A program made the position numbers and the translations under genes. Shown here piece by piece: positions 33,260 through 43,977 of a DNA stretch of 64,000 nucleotides. The stretch comes from Simmondsia chinensis (taxonomy: Eukaryota; Streptophyta; Magnoliopsida; Caryophyllales; Simmondsiaceae): positions 13,955,578 to 14,019,577 of the forward strand of contig JAGTTD010000025.1 of NCBI GenBank assembly GCA_018398585.1. Reading direction: 5' to 3'. Below the pieces are notes generated by a model. The model was not told the DNA's origin and did no database searches. It saw only the letters and a program-made list of their open reading frames with translations. Positions within the stretch are counted from its first letter, which is position 1, and the number at the start of each line of letters is the position of its first letter.

Positions 33260-33764
33260 GGATTGGACAAAGTTGACCTGGATGAAGAATTATCTTGAAT
33301 ATTATGTCTATTAGTGTTTTTAGTTATGCTATTTTAGGCTAAAATATTTATAATTAGAGCTAGGCAAAAGTCAGCACACACATACATAATCCTAAATTTT
33401 AAATTTATCGAAAGTTGGTTACGCCATATTTGTCTCTCTCTCCAGAAATTTATCATCTCCTCATTTATTTATTTTATTTATTTTTTTATTCATTTTATTT
33501 TTTTGCAATTTCATTACAAGTATGAACGGCGAAGGAAAATCATGTAAAATTCTAAATAATCTTTGTTAGAAAAATAGGGCAAATGGGCAATCAGATTCTC
33601 AAGCTCGAAAGTCAAAAGGCTAACTTGAGATGGGGCAAATAAAACTTAAACTGACAAAAGGATGAAATTAAACACAATATACCTCATATTACATCAAATG
33701 GACTTGAGACAACATAATTGAGCGACTGAAAATAAAAGATTCAGAGCAGAAAGATTGAACTGAA
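33260..33764. other. AT-rich stretch, nothing recognised
   Basis: No coding or RNA signal. TTATTTATTTTATTTATTTT low complexity at 33466-33510. Confidence 0.4.
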
Positions 33765-34690
33765 AGGAAGTCGTAGTGCCATGGAGTTCACCATTGCCCT
33801 AAGTAGTTGATGCCCTGCTATAGTACATAGGGGGTCATTAGGCACTCCGACTCTCAGGGTTTTCACGGCACCTAACATAGGAGTGTATTCTCGAGGGATA
33901 AGTTAGCGTATGCCCCAACATGCTCAGTAACCAAAAAAGAACTCAGAGAATATATGAGAAAGTAAGAGAAGTATGATTGTTGTGTTATTGTACTTTGAAC
34001 AAGGCCCTAATGCACGGTATTTATATGCAAAAATACTTGATGTACAAGTGAAAGTCAGTTATGGAAAGTGGGAAGAAATCTGCCTCAGTTAGGAAGGTGC
34101 GCAATGGAGGTGCACAAAATCCTGCCACAACAAAGGCAACAACGGTTATAGAAAGAGTGAGTAGTCACATGGTCAAAACACATACATTGAGCTTGAACCC
34201 AGAGTACGAATAGTAGTTCAAGCACGACAACCTCGAAGTTGGATGCAAGAAGAGTGCTCGAGCTCGAGCTCAAGCCCACATGCTCGAGCATAGTCCTAAC
34301 GATTGCCCTGGAGTTCGAGCACAAAATCCGGCCACAACTAAGGCAACAACGGTTATGGAAAGAGTGGGCGGTTACACGGTCAAACACAAACCTTGAGCTC
34401 GAGCATAACAGCCTTAAAGTTGGACACAAGAGGAGTGCTCAAGCTCGAGCTCAAGAAGCGTTCTCGAACATAGTCCTAACAACTCCCCTGGATTTCGTTT
34501 ATGATAATTAAATCAAAATGTCTGAAAAAATAAAGGTTCGAGTAGGGAAACTCCATACTGCACTGCACCGCAACGAGCGGGAACGCAAGCGTGCATGGTC
34601 CCCCTAAGCCCACAAGACTTCACCAAGACAAGGAGAAGGCATCATATAAACAAGGATCCCCTTCTCAAAATTTTCTATGTGGAATTGAGA
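33765..34690 (-). repeat. Dispersed LTR-like repeat A, minus copy with tandem duplication
   Basis: In reverse sense it has the family blocks GTTACTGAGCATGTTGGGGC, AGGTGCCGTGAAAACC and ACTTAGGGCAATGG. Near the other end GTGGGCTTAGGGGG and GTCTTGTGG correspond to the start of copy 2. A 207-bp direct duplication is contained in it (34112-34498). Confidence 0.5.
34112..34498. repeat. Tandem duplication, period 207 bp
   Basis: Unit 1 (34112-34318) starts GCACAAAATCCTGCCACAAC and unit 2 (34319-34498) starts GCACAAAATCCGGCCACAAC. Both share GGCAACAACGGTTAT, GAAAGAGTG, GAGTGCTC(G/A)AGCTCGAGCTCAAG and CATAGTCCTAAC. Unit 2 has lost about 27 bp. Overlapping open frames on both strands come from this repeat. 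Confidence 0.85.
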
Positions 34691-34937
34691 TACTTTTATA
34701 AGACGACAAAATTAAAGCACACTATCCTTCAAATTTCAACTATCATTACTATGAGGTACTTGTTTCCCATAAATATAATAGTTGGTGTTGTATTTAGTGA
34801 GTAAGTCGTGAGAATTTTATCTTTTTAAATTTTCTTTCTTCCTAATAGTTGTATGAAAAAATACACTAAATTTAACTTATAAAAAAAATGAAAAAGAAAT
34901 AATCATTAGGTTCAGTCTTGTCCATATGATAACTTGT

Positions 34938-35100
34938 CTGGTCTCATACCCGAGTGGTCATGATCGCCGGGTGCCAACGAGGTGACCCGGGATCGAATCC
35001 CACAAAGCTCAAAATGTGGTGTCCTCTTTGAGGACTTTTAGGGGTTTATCCCCTCCCCCCTCCCCCAAGGCTTTACCATCATAAAAAAAAAAAAAAAAAA
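34938..35100 (+). mobile_element. tRNA-derived SINE
   Basis: The head ACCCGAGTGGTCATGATCG resembles the A-box region of a Ser/Leu-type tRNA. GGGATCGAATCCC is a good B box 30 bp later. A short unrelated body and an 18-base poly(A) tail (35083-35100) complete it. Length about 163 bp fits a plant SINE. I could not identify its target duplication. Confidence 0.65.
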
Positions 35101-35699
35101 TACTAGACTAAGTAAAATTTGGTTCGGACTTTGCTATGGAAAAGAGACTTAGTCTTTGGTTCGAACAAGTCGAGCGTGGTCTAGATTGGATAAGGACTAA
35201 TGAGCAGGCCGAAGGGGAAATAACGACATTTTCATTCTTCATGCTAAACTTAATTAACATCATACATAGGTAGTAAAATTATTTTTTAGTCGAACAGATA
35301 AACTTTTTTAAAAAAAATTGGTCAATAATTGTAGGGTTTTACACATAAAACTAGCTTGAAAAGTTATTATTTTTCACTTAAATACAATATCTAATTATTT
35401 ATTTAGAAAACCACCTATAAAGTCAAAAAATTTTCCACCAACCACCTTAAATGACACTGCTAATTGTTTTTAGCCTACTAATGGCTTATATATGGATTTT
35501 ATAATGTTTGTTAAGAATTTATTAATATACCTAAGCTAGTAAAACATTTTCCACATCCTCTCCCTCTGAGGTAGGAATCCACCGCTTTCAAATCCCCTTG
35601 CAATGACATGTAGTTAGGGGAGGGTATGGATGAATACTTTTCCAACTTGAGCAATTTCTTCTTATACCTCATATGCAGTTGAAAAATAGAAAATGTTAT
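35101..35699. other. Non-coding stretch left of the truncated gypsy
   Basis: 35340-35470 repeats the MITE-like blocks of 13285-13445. No gene. Confidence 0.4.
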
Positions 35700-36304
35700 T
35701 AGTTAAGCCAAAAGGCATAACTACAAACTCAAAGTGGCCATGATGTGTCCTAAAAGCTGTCTTGTGCACATCTTGGTCTAATACTCTGATTTGATGATAC
35801 CCTTGCCTCAGATCAAGCTTGGAAAAGATACTAGCGCCATGTAGCTCATCCAACAGATCATCTATGACTTGAATTGGAAACTTCTCTTTCACTGTCAATG
35901 AGTTAAGCTGCTGGTAGTCCACACACATCCTAGCTGTGCCATCTTTCTTCTTAACTAGAATGACTGGTGAAGCAAATGGGCTGTGACTTTGTCTCACAAA
36001 GCGTCTTGAGTAGCTCATCGACATGCCTCTCAATCTCAGTCTTCTGAGCATGGGGATACTTGTAAGGTCTTAGCTTAACATGCTCAGAATTTAGCTTAAG
36101 AGGAATGGCATGGTCCAACTGTCTCTCATGAGTTAATGTTTGTGGTTGTTCAAACAAATCCTCAAACTCTTCAATCAAGGCCCTAACTTCAGGCTCAAGA
36201 TTGTCTCCCAAATCAGTAGGAGATATAGCAAACAACTGTCCTACCCAATGGTGAGCGCTCTTCTTGAATCCTCCTTTTAACTTCTTGCCTCTGATTTCTT
36301 GCAA
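35700..36304 (-). pseudogene. Reverse transcriptase N-terminal half of element F
   Basis: Minus-strand frame with LTHERQLDHAIPLK, then a frame change near 36000, then [53 protein letters not shown] carries the first catalytic Asp, and [15 protein letters not shown] follows. Homology stops at 35700, before the YxDD motif, where unrelated sequence begins. The enzyme is incomplete and frameshifted. Confidence 0.88.
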
Positions 36305-36905
36305 CTAATCTTGATCTGCTATCCCTTGTAAGACAACTTTGGAGCCTTGAATCTCAAATGTCACAGCCAGATTTGCAAAATCAAACATCATAGGACTAAA
36401 GGATCTCATCCAATCTACCCCAAAAACTATGTCACATCCACCCAAGGGCAGTATTCTAAAGTCGTAATCAAACTTACGGTCTTGCATAATCCACTGAAAC
36501 CCCTGGCATTTGTTCTGAGTCAAAATGGACTTCCCATTAGCAACAGTTACTGCTAAGGGATGCATTTTGATCACCTCATGTCCTACGTTCTTCACCATTT
36601 TAGGATCAATGAAGCTAGTGCTTCCACTATCAATCAAGATAATCAAGGACCTCTTGCCTGCCTTTCCTTTGATCCTAATCGCATTGTGAGCTCCATTGCC
36701 TATCAAAGTCTTCATTGAAATCTCAGCTTCATCCTCAATCAATTTTTCTTGTGATTCTAAATTTGAACTGTCACCCTCAGCTTCAGATTCATCACTGCCA
36801 ACCGGTTCTTTAGCATTGATTCCTTGAATAGACATGAGGAATTTTGGATTGCACTTGTGCCCAAACTGATATGGTTGATTGCACTTGAAGCAAAGCCTTT
36901 AAGCT
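36305..36905 (-). pseudogene. Gag zinc knuckle and aspartic protease of element F
   Basis: At 36905-36845 the minus strand reads LCFKCNQPYQFGHKCNPKF, a C-x2-C...H-x2-C knuckle preceded by a stop. The 176-codon frame 36835-36305 contains ILIDSGSTSFID, where DSGST is the protease catalytic Asp-Ser/Thr-Gly motif, and then CDIVFGVDWMRSFSPMMFDF, the usual end of plant gypsy protease. The frame stays open to a stop at 36305, just ahead of RT. It is one of the best-preserved parts of the element. Confidence 0.85.
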
Positions 36906-37591
36906 TTCTTCTCATGGGTTGGATTGGTCTTGAATCCAACAGGTTTTTTCTATTGTTTAGAACCACTGCCTCTATATCTTGTTCCATCATTGGAAGCAAG
37001 AACTGTTGCTTCATAGAGCTTAGTCTTAGCATAAGCCTTGGACAATGTTTTAGGACCAATCGCCTTAACAAGATTCTTAATTTTTGGCTTTAAATCACTA
37101 ATGAAGCTTGAGACATAATATACCTTAGAAGCTTGAGGATAAGCAGTTATCATGCTAGCTCTAAGGTTCTCAAACCTTGTCATATACTCCTTCACGGCTG
37201 TTTCTTGTATTGCCTTGTTAAATTTATCAACAATGTCACTAGAATCTTCATCACCATATGGCTCACAAAGTTCTTGCACAAAATCAGCCCAAGATAGTGT
37301 AGGATTGCTTTTCAATAAACTGTATAGCCATACCTCATGATCTCCAAGGAGATACACAGCAGCTATCTGCACCTTTTCAGCCTCATTAATGTGGTAGAAA
37401 TGAAAATAACGATCGCACCTTCTTAACGAAGAATGAGGTTGCTTTCCATCAAACGGATCAATCTGAACTCTTGGCTGCCTATAACCATTACTTCTGTTAT
37501 TAGATGTTGCATCATTACTCCCTGAACTTTGATGATGCCACTGATCAGGAGGCCGAACCAATTGTTCCACATTCAAGCTGGCAGATCTAAG
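36906..37591 (-). pseudogene. Gag central domain of element F
   Basis: A 208-codon minus-strand frame contains PRVQIDPFDGKQPHSSLRRCDRYFHFY, EKVQIAAVYLLGDHEVWLYSL, LSWADFVQELCEPYGDEDSSDIVDKFNK and VYYVSSFISDLKPKIKNLV. This is the retrotrans_gag capsid-like domain of plant gypsy elements. It starts directly at the junction with the inserted LTR element (37592-37596 target duplication). Its upstream part resumes at 40181. Confidence 0.88.
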
Positions 37592-37596
37592 ATGAC

Positions 37597-38018
37597 TGTT
37601 ATGATTCTTGGATGAATCATAAGCTAACCTAGGGTTTTGATAGTGATTTTCATGAAGAATAGAAATTAAGAATTGTATGAATAGAATTCAATTGAAGAAT
37701 TGAGATTAAAGATGAGATAAGAAGGATAAGAAGAGATCAATAGAAGATATCAAGATGAGAAGTATAGATTGAGAAGAGAAAACAAGATTGAGATAGGAGC
37801 TAGAGAGAATCTAGCAAGAACAAGATAAGAGTCAATTTATTTATCATTTATCCTTCTCTTTTACAAGCAAGAACTAACCTATTTATACTAACTAATACAA
37901 GCATCAACTAAAGCACTTAACCAAACCAAATGAGCTAAAATAAGACTTATTCATGACATTCTACTAGAATATTATCAAAGACTAATATTACCAAACATAT
38001 CCTAATACAATCATGACA
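37597..38018 (-). repeat. 3' LTR of the non-autonomous element
   Basis: Plus-strand ends TGTTATGATTC...ATCATGACA, with a polypurine tract at its inner edge. Confidence 0.9.
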
Positions 38019-38259
38019 ATACCTCCCCCTTGAGAGATTCTTGTCCTCGAGTATCTTACTAAGGAAAAGGACACTTGCACAACTCTTACTCAGCTGAAAA
38101 ACATCTAATTTTGCAGCAGATTTGAGGTTAGGCTTATTCTGCAGCGGGTCTTCTTATTGTGTATGCTGGAATGTGAACATAGCAACTGGAAATCAGGTCA
38201 TTCAGTGCAATTTCAGATGGTGTTATGCAAGACAGCAACTAGATTCTTGCAAATTAGAG

Positions 38260-39010
38260 TTAGGACTTCTGAATGTAGCAGAAGAGGACTTGTGGCTGCA
38301 GTAACTTAGTAAATAACTCACAAATATCCTCCCAATAGCATAGCTTAATGAAGAGGGCCCTATTGCTCTTGATCAACATCGAATGGCACATGAGGCTTCG
38401 ATAAGGTTCACAAGCTGAACCGCCGCCCTTCTTCAATACAAATTCCACCTTTTCTGGATCACGGGGCCTCCTTGGAGCATGATTTGTAATCATATCTTGA
38501 AATTTCAATGCTTGAAGCTCATTAACATAGATGCTAAATTGGTTGTGCTTAAGTGTAGACTCTTCGGAAACAACATAGTGTAATGCTGCCTTTGGAACTT
38601 GTTTTGCAGCAGTAACATCCAAAATGTAACTGAATCTAGCCTCTTTAATTGAGCTTTGCACCAAATTCTGCTCAAAGTGTTTCTATTGTTGCTGACCAAC
38701 AACCATATGTTGTAAAGAGGATACATCAAAAGCTTGAGTTTGCATTGATTTTGCATCAAGTCTGATAGGCATGACTTCAGTACCAGGTGAAGTAGTTGGC
38801 TCTTGTCTTTTATCTAATATTTGCTTATGTCCAAATGGTGCTGCATTATCTGGTTTTGCTGCTGGAATTTGAAATTCCTCAGGTTCTATTGCTGAAATAT
38901 CCAGATCAACCTCAGAAATTGATTCACATTGTTGATAATTCTTACATTCTTGTGTAATGTTTAGCTTGAGAGGAATTATGAAGTTTTTGATGATCTTGCT
39001 TCGTTTCCAT
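38260..39010 (-). pseudogene. Unrecognised reading frame inside the non-autonomous LTR element
   Basis: Reading minus-strand from about 39010 to 38260, one frame is open for roughly 250 codons except for one stop near 38685. The first part is acidic and includes EVDLDISAIEPEEFQIPAAK and EPTTSPGTEVMPIRLDAK. The second part (134 codons, 38664-38260) includes KHNQFSIYVNELQALKFQD and NHAPRRPRDPEKVEFVLK. I do not recognise it as gag, protease, RT, integrase or chromodomain. It may be captured host sequence, a diverged element protein, or chance; no splice evidence is visible. Confidence 0.35.
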
Positions 39011-39740
39011 TAGAAGTTGCACAAACATGATCACAACACCTCAAAAGTTCTGCCATTTTGATATTAGTTAGCTAACAATTCAGAACTTGCAGCTGAATCT
39101 TGCAAATTTTAGCTATGATCTGATCAAAATGACAAAATCTGTACCACACTACTAGAACCTGATCTGTTCAGCAGTAGGAGATCAATATTTACAGCAACTG
39201 CAATTCAGAACCAGAACATAACTCTACTGCACTCACACAATTTCAGCAAGCCTCAACTGGATTATATACCAGCAAGATTATAACTCTACTGCACTGCACT
39301 CACACAATGCACTACAACTCTAATGCAACAATATATAATCTGAAAATGCAGCTTGATGTAATGATATACGAGCAAGAAATTGATCAAACAGTACCACCAG
39401 ATCAGAACTTGATCTGTTCTGCAGCAACTTAACAAGAGGCTGTTGAGCTGAATCTTGATCGAACGATCTACAGCAGCATTAGAAGTTAATTTCGGCACGA
39501 TTGCGATCCAATGCAGCACAATTGATCCATGCACACTAGCTAAATCAAGATTGAACTAATCGAACTGGATCAGATGCAAATCGAACTGAAATTTTGTAAA
39601 ATCTGAACTGAAATCTTGAACAAAATAACCTGCTAGCAACACCTGAAGTCTTTGCCGATTGTTTCTAATTTATTTCCAGCATAATCTTGAATCAACCAAC
39701 GAATACCAGTATTTAATAGCCAATGGAAGCAAAAAAACAG

Positions 39741-39752
39741 GCTCTAATACCA
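39741..39752 (-). other. Primer-binding site of the non-autonomous LTR element
   Basis: TGGTATTAGAGC on the minus strand, one base different from the tRNA-iMet site, 1 bp from the 5' LTR. Confidence 0.85.
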
Positions 39753-39753
39753 C

Positions 39754-40175
39754 TGTTATGATTCTTGGATGAATCATAAGCTAACCCAGTGTCTTGACAG
39801 TGATTTTCATGAAGAGTAGAGATTAACAATTGTATGAATAGAATTCAATTGAAAAATTGAGATTAAAGTTGAGATAAGACGGATAAGAAGAGATCAATAG
39901 AAGATATCAAGATGAGAAGTACAGATTGAGAAGAGAAAACAAGATTGAGATAGGAGCTAGAGAGAATCTAGTAAGAACAAGATAAGAGTCAATTCATTTA
40001 TCATCCATCCTTCTTTCTTACAAGCAAGAGCTAACAAATTTATACTATCTAATACAAGCATCAACTAAAGCACTTAACCAAACCGAATAACCTAAAATAA
40101 GACTTACTCATGACATTCTACTAGAATATTATCTAAGACTAATATTACTAAACATATCCTAATACAATCATGACA
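39754..40175 (-). repeat. 5' LTR of the non-autonomous element
   Basis: Same length and ends as 37597-38018. Confidence 0.9.
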
Positions 40176-40180
40176 ATGAC

Positions 40181-40743
40181 CTGCTGGATCAAGAGGATGA
40201 GCGCTCTGTCCAGAATTCATACTTGCAGATCGTGAATGAGCTGGATTAAGTGATTGATTCTGTGCTCTAGCAGTTACCTCAACTTCTTGGTTTCGATCTT
40301 GCACTCTAACTTCAGCTGCGGGAGCTCGTTCTGGAGTTCTAACTATCACATTAGGCATTTGATGATTCACATCTTCCGGAGGTCTCATTTGCTGATTTGT
40401 ATGCAACATACTGCAGGTATTAAAGGTTCCGGAGCAACAGGCACATTTTGTCTCCTGAATTGCTCTCACAGTTCAACAAATTTCTCATCAATCTGTTGCA
40501 TTTGCTGACTAAATTGACTGTTAAACCTTTCCTCAAACTCCTGCGATTGTTGATTAATGCGATCAGAAATCTTTTCTTCAATTTGCTGAGCTCGATGATC
40601 AAACTGATCCTTGAACTGCTGATTAAACTGAAGTAAGAATCCAATTTGTGACTACCTTAAGGCTTCACTTTTTGACTGCTTAAACTGAACAAAGAGCTCC
40701 TTCATCTTAAAGCTCAATTGTGCATTCGTGACAAAATCCTAGT
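40181..40743 (-). pseudogene. Gag N-terminal region of element F (segment)
   Basis: Minus-strand text rich in Gln and Glu, with several stops: FVTNAQLSFKMKELFVQFKQSK, FNQQFKDQFDHRAQQIEEKI, FEERFNSQFSQQMQQIDEKF. It looks like a coiled-coil region before the gag core. It joins 43779-43871 across the LINE and 37591 across the LTR element. Confidence 0.65.
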
Positions 40744-40753
40744 CTGCTGCAGC

Positions 40754-41840
40754 CAGGGAGGTGCTAGGGCATAAGCTCTGGTATGCGGGCAAGGTCAGAG
40801 GCAAGAATGGAGTTGGGATCATTATGGAAAGCTGCCTCAAAGATAAAGTAGTCGGAGTATCAAGAGCTGGCGATAGGATCAAAAGTATCAAGTTGGTCCT
40901 AGATGGTGAAGTATTGAACGTAATCAGTGCCTACGCGCGTCAAACCGGATTATCTGAGCATGAGAAGGCAACATTCTGGGAGGACTTAGACACAATGATG
41001 CGAGGCATACCCCTAACCGAACAAGTAATGATTGGCGGGGATTTCAACGGACGCGTTGGCACAACGCAGGACGGTTATGCTCCGCACCACGGAGGGCTCG
41101 GTTTTGGAACCAGGAATGCAGAGGGAAAAGCCCTATTGGACTTCCCGGTTACCTACGACCTAACGGTGGCCAACACCTTCTTCAGAAAGCGCGAGCAACA
41201 CATCATCACGTACCAAAGCGGCGGGACAAGAACTCAGATTGACTACATACTATTGAGGAGAAGATTGCAAAGAGACTGCAGGGATTGCAAGGCTATCCTA
41301 GGAGAAGACCTGTCTACACAACATAGGGTGCTGTGGGCGGATATAAAGGCCAAGAGGAGGGCCAAAAGAATCTGCAAACCTGCACATTCATACACGTGTT
41401 GGAGGGAGCTCAAGCGGGAGAAGTATAAGGTATACAAGGAAAGAGTGGAGGCCGAGCTCAGGGAGGACTTTGAGGGAGATACGAACCAGATGTGGAACCA
41501 TTTGGCCGAAAAGATGAGACTGGCACGAGAAGTTCTCGGCACGTCAAAGGGAAGAGTACCAAGCAACAGAGAATCCTGGTGGTGGGGTGACGAGGTCCAA
41601 GAGAAGATTAAAGCGAAACAAGTTTGTTTCAGAGAGTGGACCATAGCGGGGATGAGGAGATGCGACAGCGGTATTTTCAAGCCAGGAGAGAAGCTAAGCA
41701 AGCAGTCAGAGAAGCACAATCAAGAGCTTATGAGGACTTCTACAAAAGATTGGAGACCAAGGAGGGTGCGAGGGACTTATATAGAATTGCCAAAGTCAGA
41801 GAAAGGAAGACCAGAGATTTGGACAGAGTTCAATGCGTAA
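40754..41840 (+). pseudogene. LINE endonuclease and linker
   Basis: A 359-codon open frame has VLGHKLWYAGKVRGKNGVGII, LNVISAYARQTGL and VMIGGDFNGRVG (GDFN motif). LTVANTFFRKREQHIITYQS and RTQIDYILLRRRL (D-Y catalytic region) follow, then LSTQHRVLWADI with the terminal His. This is the APE-type endonuclease that nicks target DNA in RTE elements. The first part of the domain (the CLQETKW glutamate motif) is missing by 5' truncation. Near 41640 homology shifts to another frame. Confidence 0.88.
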
Positions 41841-43439
41841 GAGGGGAAGATGGACAGGTACTAGTGGACAGTCATCTAATCAAGGCTAGGTGGAAAATGT
41901 ATTTCCAAGAGCTGTTCAACAAACAAGGAGGGACAGAGATATCCTTAGGTGATCTTCAAACATCCGAGATGCATCAAAACCACTGCGACTGTAGGCAAAT
42001 TAGCCTCAACGAAGTCAAGGAAGCCCTGAGATCCATGGGAAGGGGTAAAGCAGTTGGCCCATATGGCATACCCATAGAAGTATGGAAATGCCTTGGACAA
42101 AAGGGCGTTAGTTGATTGACGAAACTATTTAACCAAATCCTCCAGGGGGACAAGATGCCCGAGGAATGGAGGAAGAGCATATTGATTCTGATATATAAGA
42201 ACAAAGGCGACATTCAGAGTTGTGCCAACTATCGGGGTATCAAACTAATGTGCCACACTCTAAAGTTGTGGGAACGGGTCATAGAGAGGAGGTTAAGGCA
42301 ACAGACTGAGGTGTCCAAGAAGCCATCCACATCCTAAGGCGGATGATTGAGCAATATAGGGAGAGACAAAAGGACCTTCATATGGTTTTCATTGATTTAG
42401 AGAAGGCATATGATAGAGTGCCAAGGGAGGTCCTCCGGAGAGTTTCGGACAGGAAAGGCATCCCCGTATCCGAGCCATTAAAGACATGTATAAAGAGGCA
42501 CAAACTATGGTGCGTACCGCAGATGGAGAGACAGACGTTTTTTCGATAACAGTAGGGGTTCACCAAGGGTCTGCTTTGAGCCCCTATCTGTTCATTCTGG
42601 TTATAGATGAGCTCACTAGGCGCATCCAGGGATGTGTACCTTGGTGCATGCTTTTTGCAGATGGCATAGTACTGGTGGGGGAGTCGCGGGAAGAGATAAA
42701 TGAGAGGCTGGAACTGTGGAGAGGAGTTCTAGAGTCCAAGAGTTTACGACTAAGCGGAGAAAAGACCGAGTACATGGAACTCAAGTTCGATCCCTCTACC
42801 ACGCCTAGCCGGGAAGAGGTCATGATTGGACATGAGGCCATACCGAAGACTGAGAGATTCAAGTACTTGGGGTCTACGATACAGCACAATGGCGAAGTGG
42901 ACGAGGATGTCAGCTACAGGATCAAAGCAGGATGGCATAAGTGGAGGATGGCCTCCGCAGTACTTTGTGATAGGAAGTTCCCCTTGAAGCTAAAGGGAAG
43001 ATACTATAAGACGGTTGTGAGGCCAGGCATGGCTTGTGGAGCGGAGTGCGGGGCGATGAAACAACAACATACACAGAAGATGAAAGTGGCGGAGATGCGA
43101 ATGCTAAGGTGGATATGTGGACACACAAGGAAGGATAGGATCAGAAACGACATCATAAGAGGCAAATTAGGCATATCCTCCATCGAAGATAAATTAAGGG
43201 AGCAACGTCTGAGGTGGTTCGGACATGTTAGAAGGAGACCGGACAGCGCTCCAGTCAGGAGATGTGAACATCCCTTTACTACTCTAGGCAGAAGATGCAG
43301 GGGCAGACCAAAGAAGAGATGGCTGGAGACGATCCGACAAGACCTCACCCACCTAAACCTTTGGGAGGAGATGGCCTTAGATATGGCTCAATGGAGGGCT
43401 AGCATAGGGGTTTTAGATGTTTCGGCTGGAGTAGGGTAG
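41624..43439 (+). pseudogene. LINE reverse transcriptase
   Basis: Homology runs through four segments in shifting frames. 41624-42115 has the linker and SMGRGKAVGPYGIPIEVWK, ending in a stop. 42116-42310 has MPEEWRKSILILIYKNKGD and CANYRGIKL. 42343-42440 has MVFIDLEKAYDRVPREVL with the first catalytic Asp. 42486-43439 has GVHQGSALSPYLFILVIDEL, then MLFADGIVLVGES and KYLGSTIQHNGEVDEDV, ending with RWFGHVRRRP and a DNA-binding-like tail. The catalytic FADD motif reads FADG. A short deletion near 42310 removes the usual FMPGRST segment. It is inactive. Confidence 0.9.
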
Positions 43440-43778
43440 TCTTTGTCTCTACCTTATCTACTTCCTGTCTCACTTCTTTATCCCTTCTACCTCTATTTCT
43501 ATCCTCTATCTTTATCATCTTCTTTATCTTTATCATTTTCTCTATATCCTTTTCTTTATCCTTTGCTTTATATTCTGATGCTTCTCCTGTTGCCAGGTCT
43601 TTGGCTGATTGGTGCAGACTATCTTTTTAGGCTGGGGCTCCTCGGAAATAGCCTCTCTTCAGGGTAGCCCCCTGAAGGGGGAAGGCTGCGTACACCTACC
43701 CTCCCCAGACCCTGCTTTTGCGGGAGCCCTTAGAGGCACTGGGTCTGTTGTTGTTGTTATTGTTGTTGCTGCTGCAGC

Positions 43779-43871
43779 ACCAGCACTAATAACATCAGCA
43801 TATGAAGGATTAGCTGCTGCTCTAGCAGCTCCTGACCTTGTTATAACTTCTGGTACCGATTGACTTGCCAT
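43779..43871 (-). pseudogene. Gag start of element F
   Basis: The minus-strand ATG at 43871 begins MASQSVPEVITRSGAARAAA, an Ala-rich N-terminus. The frame is cut by the LINE insertion at 43778 and continues at 40753. Confidence 0.7.
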
Positions 43872-43962
43872 TGTTTTTTAACTTTTTTGAATCAATTCAG
43901 TATTTTATGTTTGCAATTAGGATATTTGATATCAAATCACGTGTGATTTGGAAGCCAAACAA

Positions 43963-43975
43963 GGCTCTGATACCA
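43963..43975 (-). other. Primer-binding site of element F
   Basis: TGGTATCAGAGCC on the minus strand, a perfect tRNA-iMet site 2 bp inside the LTR. Confidence 0.9.
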
Positions 43976-43977
43976 AT

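Larger units (their letters stand above)
37592..40180 (-). mobile_element. Complete non-autonomous LTR retrotransposon with 5-bp target duplication
   Basis: Two 422-bp LTRs (37597-38018, 39754-40175) flank a 1735-bp interior. ATGAC is duplicated at 37592-37596 and 40176-40180. On the minus strand a tRNA-iMet primer site with one change (TGGTATTAGAGC, 39741-39752) lies inside the right LTR, and a polypurine tract CTCAAGGGGGAGGT (38021-38034) inside the left LTR. There is no gag or pol. By my count the LTRs differ at about 27 of 422 positions (about 6%). It is inserted in the gag of element F. Confidence 0.9.
40754..43768 (+). mobile_element. RTE-type LINE, 5'-truncated, with 10-bp target duplication
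   Basis: About 3.0 kb: endonuclease (from mid-domain), RT, C-terminal region, pyrimidine-rich 3' UTR (43440-43610) and a (TTG)n tail ending at 43768. CTGCTGCAGC is duplicated at 40744-40753 and 43769-43778. The 5' truncation and TTG tail are as expected for target-primed reverse transcription. Related fragments are at 16685-16980 and 55030-58653. Confidence 0.9.

Noticed and set aside
34112..34498. CRISPR-like or satellite array
   Set aside because: Only two units of about 200 bp; a simple tandem duplication.
43443..43871. Plus-strand frames in the LINE 3' UTR and beyond
   Set aside because: Low-complexity Leu/Ser and Val/Ala runs from pyrimidine-rich and TTG-repeat DNA.
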